This document shows, in pieces, positions 23,311-32,207 of a stretch of DNA of 33,014 bases (its first letter is position 1; the number at the start of each line of letters is the position of its first letter). The notes below the pieces were generated by a model, which had not been told where the DNA came from, did no database searches, and was given only the letters and a program-made list of their open reading frames with translations. Both the position numbers and the translations under genes were made by a program. This DNA comes from Verrucomicrobiota bacterium (GTDB lineage: Bacteria > Verrucomicrobiota > Verrucomicrobiia > Verrucomicrobiales > Akkermansiaceae), in the NCBI GenBank assembly GCA_026397725.1, contig JAPLUI010000557.1, positions 1 to 33,014 of the forward strand. The letters are read 5' to 3'.

Positions 23311-23691
23311 ATGTCAGTTAGGAGTGCAAAAGAACTGGAAGTCTATCAATTGGCGTATCCACTTGCCATGCGAATTTTCAAGATCTCGAAGAGTTTTCCG
23401 GCAGAGGAGCGTTACGCCCTAACCTCGCAGATCCGCAGGAGTTCACGTTCCGTCGCGATGAATCTCCGTGAGGCGTGGGCGAAGAGACGATATGAAGCGC
23501 ACTTCGTGTCCAAGCTTACCGACTGTGATGGTGAATGCGGCGAGACCGACACCTCTTTGGATTTTGCGCTGGATTGCGAATACACCACCGAGGCGCAGCA
23601 CCAGGAACTGACCGAGACTAACCGCTCCGTAGGTCGAATGCTCGGCTCCATGATCATGAACCCGGCACCGTTCTTATTGACCAAGCGCTGA
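23311..23691 (+). CDS. Four-helix-bundle protein (S23-type), intact
   Basis: The 126-residue protein has the family pattern: KELEVYQLAYPLAMRIFKIS in helix 1, PAEERYALTSQIRRSSRSV leading into helix 2 (SVAMNLREAWAKRRYEAHF), and NRSVGRMLGSMI in helix 4. Length fits the family, known from the insertions in 23S rRNA of Leptospira and Coxiella and from many free-standing bacterial genes of unknown role. It is the only complete copy of three in the window (others at 8425 and 20191). Helix 3 is unusual (TDTSLDFALDCEYTTE). It lies between two heptad tracts. Confidence 0.85.
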   Translation: MSVRSAKELEVYQLAYPLAMRIFKISKSFPAEERYALTSQIRRSSRSVAMNLREAWAKRRYEAHFVSKLTDCDGECGETDTSLDFALDCEYTTEAQHQELTETNRSVGRMLGSMIMNPAPFLLTKR

Positions 23692-23820
23692 AGCAGGAGA
23701 CGGGTGTCAGGAATCGGGAGTCGAACCCGCGGGCACCTCTCTTGCCGACTCCCGACTCCCGAGCCCCGACTCCCCTCTTCCTTTCAGCTTTCCGAATTTC
23801 AGCTTTCAGCTTTTTCTTCC
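23692..23820. repeat. Heptad tracts in both orientations, then CT-rich units
   Basis: GGAGACGGGTGTCAGGAATC and GGGAGTCG follow the stop; then CCGACTCCCGAGCCCCGACTC and TTTCAGCTTTCCGAATTTCAG lead to ATG 23825. Both orientations thus meet in a single intergenic gap. Confidence 0.6.
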
Positions 23821-23824
23821 ACGC

Positions 23825-25402
23825 ATGTCCACCCCCCCCTCCATTCGCGAGACCGAGCCGGCTTCCAGCGGGCGCGAGCACTTCGGGCGCAATGTGGCGT
23901 TTACCTGGGGCGCGTACATGGTGAATGTTGTCTCGGGCTTCATCGTCCCACGCATGATCAGCGATCATCTCGGGCAAACGACCCTCGGGATCTGGGATTT
24001 TTCCTGGAGCTTGGTTTCCTACTTTGGTCTGGTAGAACTAGGCTTTGGTAATTCGATCAGCCGCTACGTTGCCGGTCATCGTGCGCGGAAGGATGTCGAG
24101 GGCTTGAACCGGTCGGTATCAACGATCGCGATCTTCCAGCGCTCGGTGGCTTGGTTGGCACTCGTTCTGGTGGTGATTGCAGCCTGGTGCTTGCTTCCGC
24201 TATTCGGGGCACGCCTGGGAGATGAGCTGGGGACGGCACGCTGGGTGCTCTTGTTCCAAGGGACCGAAATCGCGATCATCATTTCGCTCTCGGTTTACGG
24301 ATCGGTCATCGCTGGCTGTCACCGCTGGGATCTGCAAAACACGGTCACCGCCATCGCCAACGGCTTGGTGGCATTGGCCATGATCACGGTGCTGTTGCAC
24401 GGCGGAGGTTTGCCCGCCCTCGCCCTCGTCCACTGCGTGATCACGGCCGGCTCCGCGCTGGTGCGCAAGCGATTGACGCAACGCATCTGCCCGGAGTTGG
24501 TCATCAAGCGCCACCTCGCCTCATGGTTGACGTTTGTCGAACAGGCCCGCTACGGCATCAAGAGCCTGGTTCCATCGGTCGCCAATCTGCTTTCCAACCA
24601 AGCCCTGAGCCTGTTGATCGTGGCCTTTCTTGGTCCGGCCAGTCTGGCGATATTTTCCCGCTCCAAGAACCTGGTGACCGCTTTGAGAGCCCTTGCCGCC
24701 AGGTTCGGAATGATCGTGGTTCCCATCGCCAGCGCACTCCAAGCCCGGAACAATTGGAAGGCCCTACGGGAAACGCTGCTGGCCACTCCTGCAATCATCT
24801 CCAGTCTCGCACTGCCGGCTTTGTTCACCATCGGCATCCTCGGCAATCAGTTGATGCAGCTTTGGATGGGCAAAGCCTATGTGCTCTCGGGCATGATCCC
24901 TATTCTGGCTATCGGAACATACGCAACACTGGTTCAAGAGCCTGTCTGGAGCCTGCTCTCCGGGATGAACCGGCACGGCCGGATAGCGATTGCCAATCTA
25001 GGTGCCGCGGTCGGGTCGGCCTTGCTTCTGACCGTGGGCCTGTGGTACCTCCATTGGGGTTTGCTGGGTGCCGCCGTGTGCTTCGCCTTGCCGCAAATGT
25101 TGGTGGATGGACTGGTCACCCCCTGGTATGCGTGCCGCGTGGTCGGGTTGTCCAAGCGTCTCTTTCTCTGGCGGGTCTTCGTCCGCCCCCTCTGCTGCGT
25201 TATGCCCTATGCAATGGCGCTTGGGGGCGCGGCAATGATCTTCGTGAACCATCCCTTTGAAGCAAGTGGAATGATGATCCTTGGCAGTCTCCTGAGTGCT
25301 TGGGCCTATTTGCGATGGCTGATTTCGCAGGAGTTGAAAAAACGCTTCCTGGAGGTGTTGCGGCGGGTGTTCTTCAAGCGTGAGGCAGAAACCTGCCTGT
25401 AG
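23825..25402 (+). CDS. Wzx-type polysaccharide flippase (MOP superfamily)
   Basis: The 525-residue inner-membrane protein has 12-14 hydrophobic segments and the MOP/Wzx layout: NVAFTWGAYMVNVVSGFIVP in TM1, LGIWDFSWSLVSYFGLVELG with GFGNSISRYVAGH, then ALVLVVIAAWCLLPL and so on, with LFTIGILGNQLMQLWMGKAY in the second half. Such proteins flip lipid-linked repeat units for Wzy to polymerise. ATG 23825 gives a 20-residue cytoplasmic leader before TM1. It heads a tightly packed run (to 29410) with gaps of 3-85 bases or overlaps, probably one operon. Confidence 0.9.
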   Translation: MSTPPSIRETEPASSGREHFGRNVAFTWGAYMVNVVSGFIVPRMISDHLGQTTLGIWDFSWSLVSYFGLVELGFGNSISRYVAGHRARKDVEGLNRSVSTIAIFQRSVAWLALVLVVIAAWCLLPLFGARLGDELGTARWVLLFQGTEIAIIISLSVYGSVIAGCHRWDLQNTVTAIANGLVALAMITVLLHGGGLPALALVHCVITAGSALVRKRLTQRICPELVIKRHLASWLTFVEQARYGIKSLVPSVANLLSNQALSLLIVAFLGPASLAIFSRSKNLVTALRALAARFGMIVVPIASALQARNNWKALRETLLATPAIISSLALPALFTIGILGNQLMQLWMGKAYVLSGMIPILAIGTYATLVQEPVWSLLSGMNRHGRIAIANLGAAVGSALLLTVGLWYLHWGLLGAAVCFALPQMLVDGLVTPWYACRVVGLSKRLFLWRVFVRPLCCVMPYAMALGGAAMIFVNHPFEASGMMILGSLLSAWAYLRWLISQELKKRFLEVLRRVFFKREAETCL

Positions 25403-25442
25403 GGGCTGGCTATCGCGAACAAACTTGTGCCATGCCAACTCA

Positions 25443-26450
25443 ATGAAACCCATCATCTATCGGATTGCAGGACTCCTGGCTTGGCATGGAGCTTCAGGTA
25501 AACGGAATGCCTGCGACAGCATTGCAATCCTTATGCTTCACGGGGTTCATGATCTAAGCATCGAAAAGCGCATGCGGCCTCCCGCCAATAGCATGCCCAT
25601 CGCAGGTTTCGTGCGCGGAGTGCAGACCTTGCGAAGGCGCTATCAAATCGTATCTCTCGATGCTGCGGTTGCGATGCTATCCGGCCGGGCGGAATGGAAA
25701 CCCCGCTGCGTGGTTTTGACGTTTGATGACAGTCTTCATTGCCTTTTGCCGACCGCCGCCAAATGGCTGGCTGCGAGTAAACTCAATGCCACATTCTTCC
25801 TCTCAACTGAAGTCATCGATCATCAGCGGCCTTATTGGTGGAAACGACTCGATAGAGCGGTCGCCGCATCCACAGCCAAGGAAGTGAGCGCTCTACTGCC
25901 AAACGGAAGTACATTCCGGATTGATCCGGCTTTGGGTTTGAGATCTGTTGCCCCTTTGAAGACGGCTCTGAAACTCCTTCCCGCCGCTGAGATCGAGACT
26001 GTCGTGACAAACCTTGAGGAACAGTTCGGCGGGACGGTTACCTCAAGCGGTAGCGATGATCCCTATGCGCGTATTCTATCATGGCCGGAAGTTCTGGAAC
26101 TGGCGTCGCTGGGTATGACGATCGGTAGCCACACCGTTACCCACCCCAACCTGGCAATCCTCGCGCCTGAACAGGTTAGGACGGAACTCATCGAGTCCCG
26201 GGAGCGAATCCAAATGATGGCGGGTGTTCCTTGCGAACACCTCTGTTACCCATACGGCACCCATTCGCCTTCGGTTTGTGCCATGGCGCGCGATGTCGGC
26301 TACCGCTCGGCCGTGACTCCTGAATGTCCAGGCTGGAACTACCGTGACTCCGATCTCTTTGCCCTGCGGCGCTTCGCCATGCCTTCGGACTCCTGGCGGG
26401 TCACCCCCTTACTTTCAGGTATCTCTGGATTTCGCTCCAACAGCAAGTGA
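25443..26450 (+). CDS. Polysaccharide deacetylase family protein (NodB homology)
   Basis: The 335-residue protein carries the NodB motifs: VVLTFDDS (Asp95, Asp96; Ser instead of the usual Gly), then IGSHTVTHPNL with His230 and His234 as metal ligands, and HLCYPYGTHSP as motif 3. An Asp-His-His centre is intact, so it should remove N-acetyl groups from a sugar. No convincing signal peptide is seen (MKPIIYRIAGLLAWHG is only weakly hydrophobic), which suggests action on a cytoplasmic or membrane-linked precursor. It follows the flippase by 40 bases and precedes the next gene by three. Confidence 0.88.
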   Translation: MKPIIYRIAGLLAWHGASGKRNACDSIAILMLHGVHDLSIEKRMRPPANSMPIAGFVRGVQTLRRRYQIVSLDAAVAMLSGRAEWKPRCVVLTFDDSLHCLLPTAAKWLAASKLNATFFLSTEVIDHQRPYWWKRLDRAVAASTAKEVSALLPNGSTFRIDPALGLRSVAPLKTALKLLPAAEIETVVTNLEEQFGGTVTSSGSDDPYARILSWPEVLELASLGMTIGSHTVTHPNLAILAPEQVRTELIESRERIQMMAGVPCEHLCYPYGTHSPSVCAMARDVGYRSAVTPECPGWNYRDSDLFALRRFAMPSDSWRVTPLLSGISGFRSNSK

Positions 26451-26453
26451 ATC

Positions 26454-27077
26454 ATGAAGTTTTTCATACTGCGCATCATGAGACGTATCCGTCGCGTTCG
26501 GGAGGCGATTTATAGCCGCAAACGCTTTCTCGTGTATTCCATCGATTTGAAAATCACTGACGGATCATCCTGTTCTGCCAAGGTGCCCATCGAATTCCAC
26601 ATCAACGAACCTGAAGCTTTTACTATTCTGAGAGCGCGGGGAGGAGAATACGAAATCGACGAACGGATCGCTGCAGAAATAGATAGGCAACTGATGGAAG
26701 GTGAAGTCTGTGTTTCGGGCTGGGTACAAGGCGAATTGGCTTATTATGTATGGATTCAATTCAAGCAGAGACTACTGACCCGTAAGACCACACTGCCCAT
26801 ACCCGCAGGCACCGCGTTCATTTACCGAGGCTTCACCCGGGCCGATTTCCGTGGAAAACACATCCACCCGGCTGCCCTGAACTTCACCTGCCGATGGCTG
26901 GCTGACCGGGGATATCAGCGGGCTCTGGTTGACCACCAGGTCGGGAACTCGGTATCCCAATCGGGTATCCTCCGCGCCGGGATGCAGCCCGCCGCTGAAT
27001 ATGTCGTAATTCGAATGCTCTGGTTGCGATGGGCCATCCCTGACGCAGCACTTCTCCGCCTCGCCTCCAATGCTTGA
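26454..27077 (+). CDS. GNAT-like acyltransferase
   Basis: The 207-residue protein begins with a basic N-terminus (MRRIRRVREAIYSRKR) and has the GNAT acyl-CoA-binding pattern FIYRGFTRADFRGKHIHP followed by AALNFTCRWLADRGYQRALV; NSVSQSGILRAGM looks like the later conserved helix. It would transfer an acyl group, probably onto the glycan precursor; the deacetylase three bases upstream suggests replacement of a removed acetyl group, which is inference. It overlaps the next gene by eight bases. Confidence 0.7.
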   Translation: MKFFILRIMRRIRRVREAIYSRKRFLVYSIDLKITDGSSCSAKVPIEFHINEPEAFTILRARGGEYEIDERIAAEIDRQLMEGEVCVSGWVQGELAYYVWIQFKQRLLTRKTTLPIPAGTAFIYRGFTRADFRGKHIHPAALNFTCRWLADRGYQRALVDHQVGNSVSQSGILRAGMQPAAEYVVIRMLWLRWAIPDAALLRLASNA

Positions 27078-28263
27078 GCAAACACAACTACTCCATTCCT
27101 CCCTGACTGACGAAATGAACCGCTGCCCGCATTCAATAGCTGACCTCCAGATTGCTGTTTTCAGGGGGCGGCAGGGTCTGGAGCAGATTCGGCAGGACTG
27201 GAAAGCAATTACCGACCGGATGGTTGGACACCGGCACTACTTTCACCTCTGGGAGTGGCACCGCGATTATCTGGATACGATTGCCGTAGAACCTGATGCC
27301 GCGGTCTTTTACGTAGCCTATCTTGCATCGGTTCCCATGGCCTTGCTGCCCCTGCGGGCCTCAACAGTGCGGCAAGACGGGTGCAGCTTGAGGATTCTCG
27401 AGACTCCGTATCACAAGCACATGCCTCTGTCCGACATAATCTGCGATCCTGATCCTGAACATTCGGACATTCCCGGGCGGATGATTGATTACCTCCGCAG
27501 CTCCTCGCGGAATGGCTGGGACGCTATCCTCTTGCGCGGGTTGCTAGCTGAGTCGTCATCCGTGTGTCAGTGGTGGGCGACATTGCCGGGTCCCCGAATT
27601 CAGATCATGCGGAGCCGCTGTGACTCCCTGCATTATGCCAACCATGAGAAATTGTTGGCGAATGTCTCAAAAAAATTCAGGGATAATCTCCGCTATGCTC
27701 GCAATAAACTGGCGAAGCTTCCGGAGGCGAGATTTGAATTCGTGCGCGATCCCGCGTTGCTGCCAGAGGCTTTTGCGCACTTCATCCGGGTGGAAGCCTC
27801 CGGTTGGAAGGGAGATGGGGGGACCGGAACCGCTATTGGCCTCGATCCGAAACTCCGTTCCTTTTACGAGAAATTGGTGGGTTCCTTTGGAGCCACCGGA
27901 AAATGCCAAATCAATTTGCTCATGCTAGGAGATGAATGCATTGCCGGGCAGTTTTGGCTGCGGCTGGATGGGACCCTCTACATGCTCAAGACTGGTTATG
28001 CCGAAAACCATGCCCATATCTCACCGGGCCACATGCTGCTAGAGGAGTGCATCCGCCGGTCCTCCTCCGAGGTGGACCCCATCCTCTGCTGGAATCTGAT
28101 CAACCGTGTTAAGTGGTTAGACTCATGGAAACCCTCTTACGAGGCAGTCTGCGATCTGTGGATTTACAATCGCACCCCGCGCGGATTGGCGAAGTATGGC
28201 TGGGCGTCTGCAATCCGCATTCTTCGTTCGATGTATCGGAAAGCTAAAGAATGTTCGGACTAG
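27070..28263 (+). CDS. CelD/BcsL-like GNAT-fold acyltransferase (first)
   Basis: The 397-residue protein matches the CelD/BcsL-type acetyltransferase-like family of glycan clusters: HYFHLWEWHRDYLDTIAVEP near the start, SKKFRDNLRYARNKLAKLPE as the basic helix, FAHFIRVEASGWKGDGGTG, then LMLGDECIAGQFWLRLDGTL and YMLKTGYAENHAHISPGHML, the acyl-donor region. The C-terminus has NLINRVKWLDSWKP. ATG 27070 overlaps the previous gene, so translation is probably coupled. The acceptor is unknown. It is about 10% longer than its neighbour at 28349. Confidence 0.8.
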   Translation: MLEQTQLLHSSLTDEMNRCPHSIADLQIAVFRGRQGLEQIRQDWKAITDRMVGHRHYFHLWEWHRDYLDTIAVEPDAAVFYVAYLASVPMALLPLRASTVRQDGCSLRILETPYHKHMPLSDIICDPDPEHSDIPGRMIDYLRSSSRNGWDAILLRGLLAESSSVCQWWATLPGPRIQIMRSRCDSLHYANHEKLLANVSKKFRDNLRYARNKLAKLPEARFEFVRDPALLPEAFAHFIRVEASGWKGDGGTGTAIGLDPKLRSFYEKLVGSFGATGKCQINLLMLGDECIAGQFWLRLDGTLYMLKTGYAENHAHISPGHMLLEECIRRSSSEVDPILCWNLINRVKWLDSWKPSYEAVCDLWIYNRTPRGLAKYGWASAIRILRSMYRKAKECSD

Positions 28264-28348
28264 TCAAGCGAGAAGTCTGACCTAGATTTGACGCGCTGAT
28301 CCCAATCAGCCGCCCCCGCGGCCCAGAATCCCTATCACCTCCGAAAAA

Positions 28349-29410
28349 GTGTCCAAATCCACACCGGATCCGGCTGCGGCGCGTGTGTTAAAACCCGCCG
28401 AGCTGAATTCCCGCCACTTGGTGGCGTGGCGCAGAATCATTGCGGAAAATCCACAACTATCGAGTCCGTTTTTCAGCCCGGAGTATAACCTCGCGGTTGC
28501 GCGGGTGATTCCCAATGTGTTGATTGGCATCCTGGAGCAGGACGGCGCTCCCGTGGCCTTTCTGCCTTTCGAGCGCTGTGCTGGCAGGATTGGCAAACGG
28601 CTGCGCCTCTGTGACTATCAGGGTTTGGTGTCAATGCCTGAACTGGCCTTTGATATTCGTTGGTTTATTCGCAAATGCGGTTTGCGGGCTTGGGACTTTG
28701 ATCATCTACTTGCGAAGCAAGAGGTGTTACGTCCCTTTCATTGCGGCCTCGGGGAATCATCCGTCATCGATTTGTCTATCGGCTTTGAAGCTTACGTCGC
28801 CGAACGACGCGCGGCAGGGACGGAACAAATCAAAAAATCCGGTAATTTGGAACGGCGACTCGAACGCGAACACGGCCAATTACGGTTTGCATTGCATGTT
28901 GAGGACCCGGCGCTTTTGGGTCAACTGCTCGAATGGCGATCATCAAAATACCAGGTATCACGCCATCGGCCTGAGATTGTGGCGAGTATCCTTAAAGAAC
29001 TGCTATTGGAACAAAGCACGCATTGCCAAGGGACACTATCCGTTCTATATGTAAATGATGTAGTCACTGCATGTCACTTTGGACTTCGTTCCTCAAGAGC
29101 TTGGCATTATTGGTTCCCGGCCTATAATCCGGATTTCGAAAAATACTCCCCGGGAAATATTCTCCTCATCAAGATGGCTGAAATCGCCCCTAAACTCGGC
29201 ATCACCACCATTGATCTTGGCAAGGGCGAGCAGGATTACAAAAAGCGGTTTGCAAACAGGTGGATTCCAATTGCCGAGGGATACGTTTCGGCATCAAGCT
29301 GGTTGTCACTTTCGAGAAAATTGGAGAGAGAATCCAAACGCTGCCTTCGACGGACCCCGATTCTCTACGCCCTCGCTCGGAAAATTCACTGCGCAGCTTC
29401 TGGTGGATGA
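28349..29410 (+). CDS. CelD/BcsL-like GNAT-fold acyltransferase (second)
   Basis: This 353-residue relative starts at GTG 28349. It has SSPFFSPEYNLAVARVIPNV, AGTEQIKKSGNLERRLEREH as the basic helix, LVLE-like ASILKELLLEQ, then SVLYVNDVVTACHFGLRSSR and FPAYNPDFEKYSPGNILLIK followed by IDLGKGEQDYKKRF, the classic late motif of the family (D-x-G-x-G-x-x-x-Y-K). It follows its paralogue by 85 bases, so two tandem acyltransferases may modify different positions. GTG is supported because the frame has no earlier plausible start. Confidence 0.8.
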   Translation: MSKSTPDPAAARVLKPAELNSRHLVAWRRIIAENPQLSSPFFSPEYNLAVARVIPNVLIGILEQDGAPVAFLPFERCAGRIGKRLRLCDYQGLVSMPELAFDIRWFIRKCGLRAWDFDHLLAKQEVLRPFHCGLGESSVIDLSIGFEAYVAERRAAGTEQIKKSGNLERRLEREHGQLRFALHVEDPALLGQLLEWRSSKYQVSRHRPEIVASILKELLLEQSTHCQGTLSVLYVNDVVTACHFGLRSSRAWHYWFPAYNPDFEKYSPGNILLIKMAEIAPKLGITTIDLGKGEQDYKKRFANRWIPIAEGYVSASSWLSLSRKLERESKRCLRRTPILYALARKIHCAASGG

Positions 29411-29556
29411 CATCACGAGTGCCAGCTTATGATTTGAATTGGTTGAATGTGCGGTTCGCACGCGATGCGGAACTACCCGGAGTCGTGAGCCGACCATGCC
29501 GGGTTGCTTCATCGGTTATCGGTATAAGCCTTCGTCAATTTGCTCCCACCCGGTAG
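29407..29556 (+). CDS. Small ORF of unknown function
   Basis: ATG 29407 overlaps the previous stop (ATGA) and gives 49 residues beginning MTSRVPAYDLNWLNVRFARD. I do not recognise it. The overlap suggests coupling, but it could be chance or the remnant of a larger gene. The rest of the gap to 29766 shows nothing else. Confidence 0.25.
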   Translation: MTSRVPAYDLNWLNVRFARDAELPGVVSRPCRVASSVIGISLRQFAPTR

Positions 29557-29766
29557 CAAAACTTTGAGGATAGCGGGTGGAATATCGGTTGTTGGGTTTC
29601 TCTATCAAAACATCACACTCTATGTTCCCTTTCTTGACTCTTGATCAAATTCCTGTCTGCAATCCCTGCGGGATATGAACTCATCGTCGGTCCACCCGGC
29701 CCCTTACTCAACCTCATCGGCGTCACCCTCATGTTGAACGGACTACCAAACGAAGGATCTGAGCGG

Positions 29767-30882
29767 ATGCTCTCCATCTGCATCGCATCCCATAATGGCT
29801 ACGGCGCGATCGCCGGTGTGAGCGGGGGCCATGTAGGCGGAGTCGAACGCCAGACGAGTCTGCTGGCCCGGTGGCTGGCCGCCCGCGGACACCAGGTCAG
29901 TTTCCTGACATGGAATGAAGGTGGACCCGATGAGGAAATCATCGACGGCGTGCGGGTCATCAAGATCTGCCGTCAAAACGCCGGACATCCGGGATTGCGT
30001 TTTCTGCATCCGAAGTGGAGTGGCTTGGTCAAAGCGATCCGGAAAGCCGATGCGGATATTTACTATCAGAACGGCGGCGGCTGCGAGACGGGTCAAATGG
30101 CAATTTGGTGCCGCCTGCATGGAAAGCCATTCGTATTTTCAATGGCCAGCGATGCAGACTGTAATCCGGATTTGCCGGAATTGCGAACATGGCGCGAGCG
30201 GATTTTCTATAAACATGGTCTCCGCCATGCCTCGCGGCGGGTCGCGCAGACGGAGACGCAAAGGCAACATCTGGCAGATAATTTCGGTACCGATTCCGAG
30301 GTCATTCCCATGCCTGCGCCTGATTCAGAAGTTGGCGGGGCCCCCTCCCCCGACAGGATCACGGGACGGATCGTGTGGATCGGGCGGGTTTGCCGTGTGA
30401 AGCGGCCGGATTTCCTGCTGGACATTGCGACTGCCTGCCCGGATCTTGACTTTGACGTCGCCGGTCAGGTTTACGATGATGAATACTCCCGCTCGGTTGC
30501 GAAGCGGGCCTCACTGATTCCGAATGTCCGAATGCTCGGGGCGGTGCCAAGGGAGGAAATTCCTGAACTCTATCGCAGTGCCTCGCTGCTCTGCTGCACC
30601 TCGGATTATGAGGGGTTTCCCAACACCTTTTTGGAGGCGTGGAGCCATGGACTGCCAATCGTCTCAACGTTCGATCCCGATGGATTGATTGGGAGTCGCA
30701 AGCTTGGCCGGGTCGGCCGGAATCCCGCATCGTTGATCTCCGGAATGCGCGAGTTGCTTGCGGATCCGGCATACTATGCGGAAACCTCGGCGAGATCAAG
30801 GGAATATTATTTGAGCCACCATTCGATGGAGACAGTGATGCCACGATTCGAGCGGATGTTCATTGACCTCGTTCAAAAGTAA
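29767..30882 (+). CDS. Glycosyltransferase family 4 protein (GT-B fold)
   Basis: The 371-residue protein has a GT4 N-terminal domain (ICIASHNGYGAIAGVSGGHV then GGVERQTSLLARWLAARGH) and C-terminal domain (GRIVWIGRVCRVKRPDFLLD and YEGFPNTFLEAWSHGLPIVS with the EX7E motif). It transfers a sugar from a nucleotide donor with retention. ATG 29767 is preceded at nine bases by GAAGGA, a good Shine-Dalgarno sequence; the frame is open from 29641 but the earlier residues do not fit the family. It is probably one of the repeat-unit transferases. Confidence 0.88.
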   Translation: MLSICIASHNGYGAIAGVSGGHVGGVERQTSLLARWLAARGHQVSFLTWNEGGPDEEIIDGVRVIKICRQNAGHPGLRFLHPKWSGLVKAIRKADADIYYQNGGGCETGQMAIWCRLHGKPFVFSMASDADCNPDLPELRTWRERIFYKHGLRHASRRVAQTETQRQHLADNFGTDSEVIPMPAPDSEVGGAPSPDRITGRIVWIGRVCRVKRPDFLLDIATACPDLDFDVAGQVYDDEYSRSVAKRASLIPNVRMLGAVPREEIPELYRSASLLCCTSDYEGFPNTFLEAWSHGLPIVSTFDPDGLIGSRKLGRVGRNPASLISGMRELLADPAYYAETSARSREYYLSHHSMETVMPRFERMFIDLVQK

Positions 30883-30906
30883 GCAATAACAACAAAATGA
30901 TACAAT

Positions 30907-32034
30907 ATGAATATGTATGATGAGCTTGTTCCGATAGACATTCTTTTCACTTACCCTTCAAGGCTGCAGGATTCCCACCGATCGTGCGGCGATTCAGGTC
31001 CCGTGACCGCTTTTCCCGTTCCCATTGTCGTATCGACGGCAATGGAGGCGGTAGATAGCATTGTCAAGGGCCAGGAGGACATTGCATCCTACCACCAGGA
31101 TTGTGTTGCTTCCGGGATGTGCCAACCGGATATCAGCAAGGCGGATTTCCTCCGGAACCTCAGGCGGAGAATCCGGGCTCTCCGCTGGAACCCGTTCAGC
31201 CGCAGGCCGATCATTTCCGACATTCAGAATGACTGTCTCATCGTTCAGGATGGCATTGAGCTGTGTTGTCTTACGAAGGAGCTTGACAAGTCCTGGATTA
31301 AGGTCTCCATGCCTGAAGATGTCCATGCAAAATGGCTTACCCGCAGCACGGAAGACCTTGACAAAGTTGTTGTCCGGACATCAAGAAAGGAGTTCTACAA
31401 CCCCATCGACCACCCGGCATATCGCAAGGCGAAAATCGCTCGACGGAATTCGATACGTTTGGATCGGATCAGGCAATTGCTGGGCCCCATCGGACCAGGG
31501 ATCTGCGGTTTGGATATCGGCTGCAACATGGGATACACGTCTCATCATTTGCAGAGGCAGGGTTTCAATATGACCGGTATCGATTACGATGATTATCATC
31601 TGGACATTGCCAAGGCGCTCACCACAACCTATGGATTGGACGTTCGGTTACAGAACTGCTATTTCCGGCAATTCCAGACGGATCACCCGTTCGACATCGT
31701 AGTGGCACTGACGGTCCTCTACCACATGTTCTACAATCAGGAAGAGCAGGACATCCCGGAGTGCAGCCGCATGGACAAGACCGCTGTCATGGAGAAAATC
31801 GACACCCTGACCCGACACGCGCTCATTTGGGAAAGCGGCGCGGATCCTCCGCGGGAGATTGATTTCATACGGTCAAATAGCGGGTTATCTGAGTACTATT
31901 TCCTTGGCCCCACGCAGGGGACTGGAAAAAAGAGGAATTTGGGTGTCTTTCTGCGGCCTGGCACCGCTTTCACCGACTACCTAAGAAACCGATACACTGC
32001 GAAGTTCGCGGGGCGATGGGATTACAAAGGATGA
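30907..32034 (+). CDS. Class I SAM-dependent methyltransferase
   Basis: The 375-residue protein has an N-terminal extension of about 190 residues with no clear family, then a Rossmann methyltransferase domain: ICGLDIGCNMGYTSHHLQ (motif I), MTGIDYDDYHLDIAKAL (acidic residue binding the ribose) and HPFDIVVALTVLYHMF (post-I/motif II region). It probably methylates a sugar or lipid carrier in the glycan pathway. The gene starts 24 bases after the GT4 stop, with a weak ribosome site and ATG codons at 30907 and 30913; the first is used here. Confidence 0.82.
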   Translation: MNMYDELVPIDILFTYPSRLQDSHRSCGDSGPVTAFPVPIVVSTAMEAVDSIVKGQEDIASYHQDCVASGMCQPDISKADFLRNLRRRIRALRWNPFSRRPIISDIQNDCLIVQDGIELCCLTKELDKSWIKVSMPEDVHAKWLTRSTEDLDKVVVRTSRKEFYNPIDHPAYRKAKIARRNSIRLDRIRQLLGPIGPGICGLDIGCNMGYTSHHLQRQGFNMTGIDYDDYHLDIAKALTTTYGLDVRLQNCYFRQFQTDHPFDIVVALTVLYHMFYNQEEQDIPECSRMDKTAVMEKIDTLTRHALIWESGADPPREIDFIRSNSGLSEYYFLGPTQGTGKKRNLGVFLRPGTAFTDYLRNRYTAKFAGRWDYKG

Positions 32035-32070
32035 TTGCTGTAGTTCAAACCGTGACCCGTTTATCACAAT

Positions 32071-32097
32071 CGGCACGCTTTCCATGCCGTTCCTTTT
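32071..32097 (+). terminator. Weak stem-loop with T-rich tail
   Basis: CGGCA (32071-32075) pairs with TGCCG (32085-32089) over a nine-base loop and is followed by TTCCTTTT. It lies 37 bases after the last glycan gene, the expected place, but the stem is short. Confidence 0.3.
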
Positions 32098-32149
32098 GGC
32101 CGTGGATTTTTTTCCGTTAAAATGTTAGGAGAAAGTAGTGCTGGTTGAT

Positions 32150-32173
32150 CGGACGGTGTTCCGACACCGTCCG
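32150..32173. repeat. Perfect 10-bp hairpin followed by a second small one
   Basis: CGGACGGTGT-TCCG-ACACCGTCCG is perfectly self-complementary, and GTTTGT-CAA-ACAAAC follows at once. They precede ATG 32208 by about 35 bases and may be an IS end structure or a translation-control hairpin. Confidence 0.6.
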
Positions 32174-32207
32174 TTTGTCAAACAAACGTTTCAAACCAAC
32201 CAACACT

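Noticed and set aside
24523..25260. 245-codon + frame inside the flippase gene
   Set aside because: Lies wholly within the Wzx frame, which has clear membrane segments; the alternative has none.
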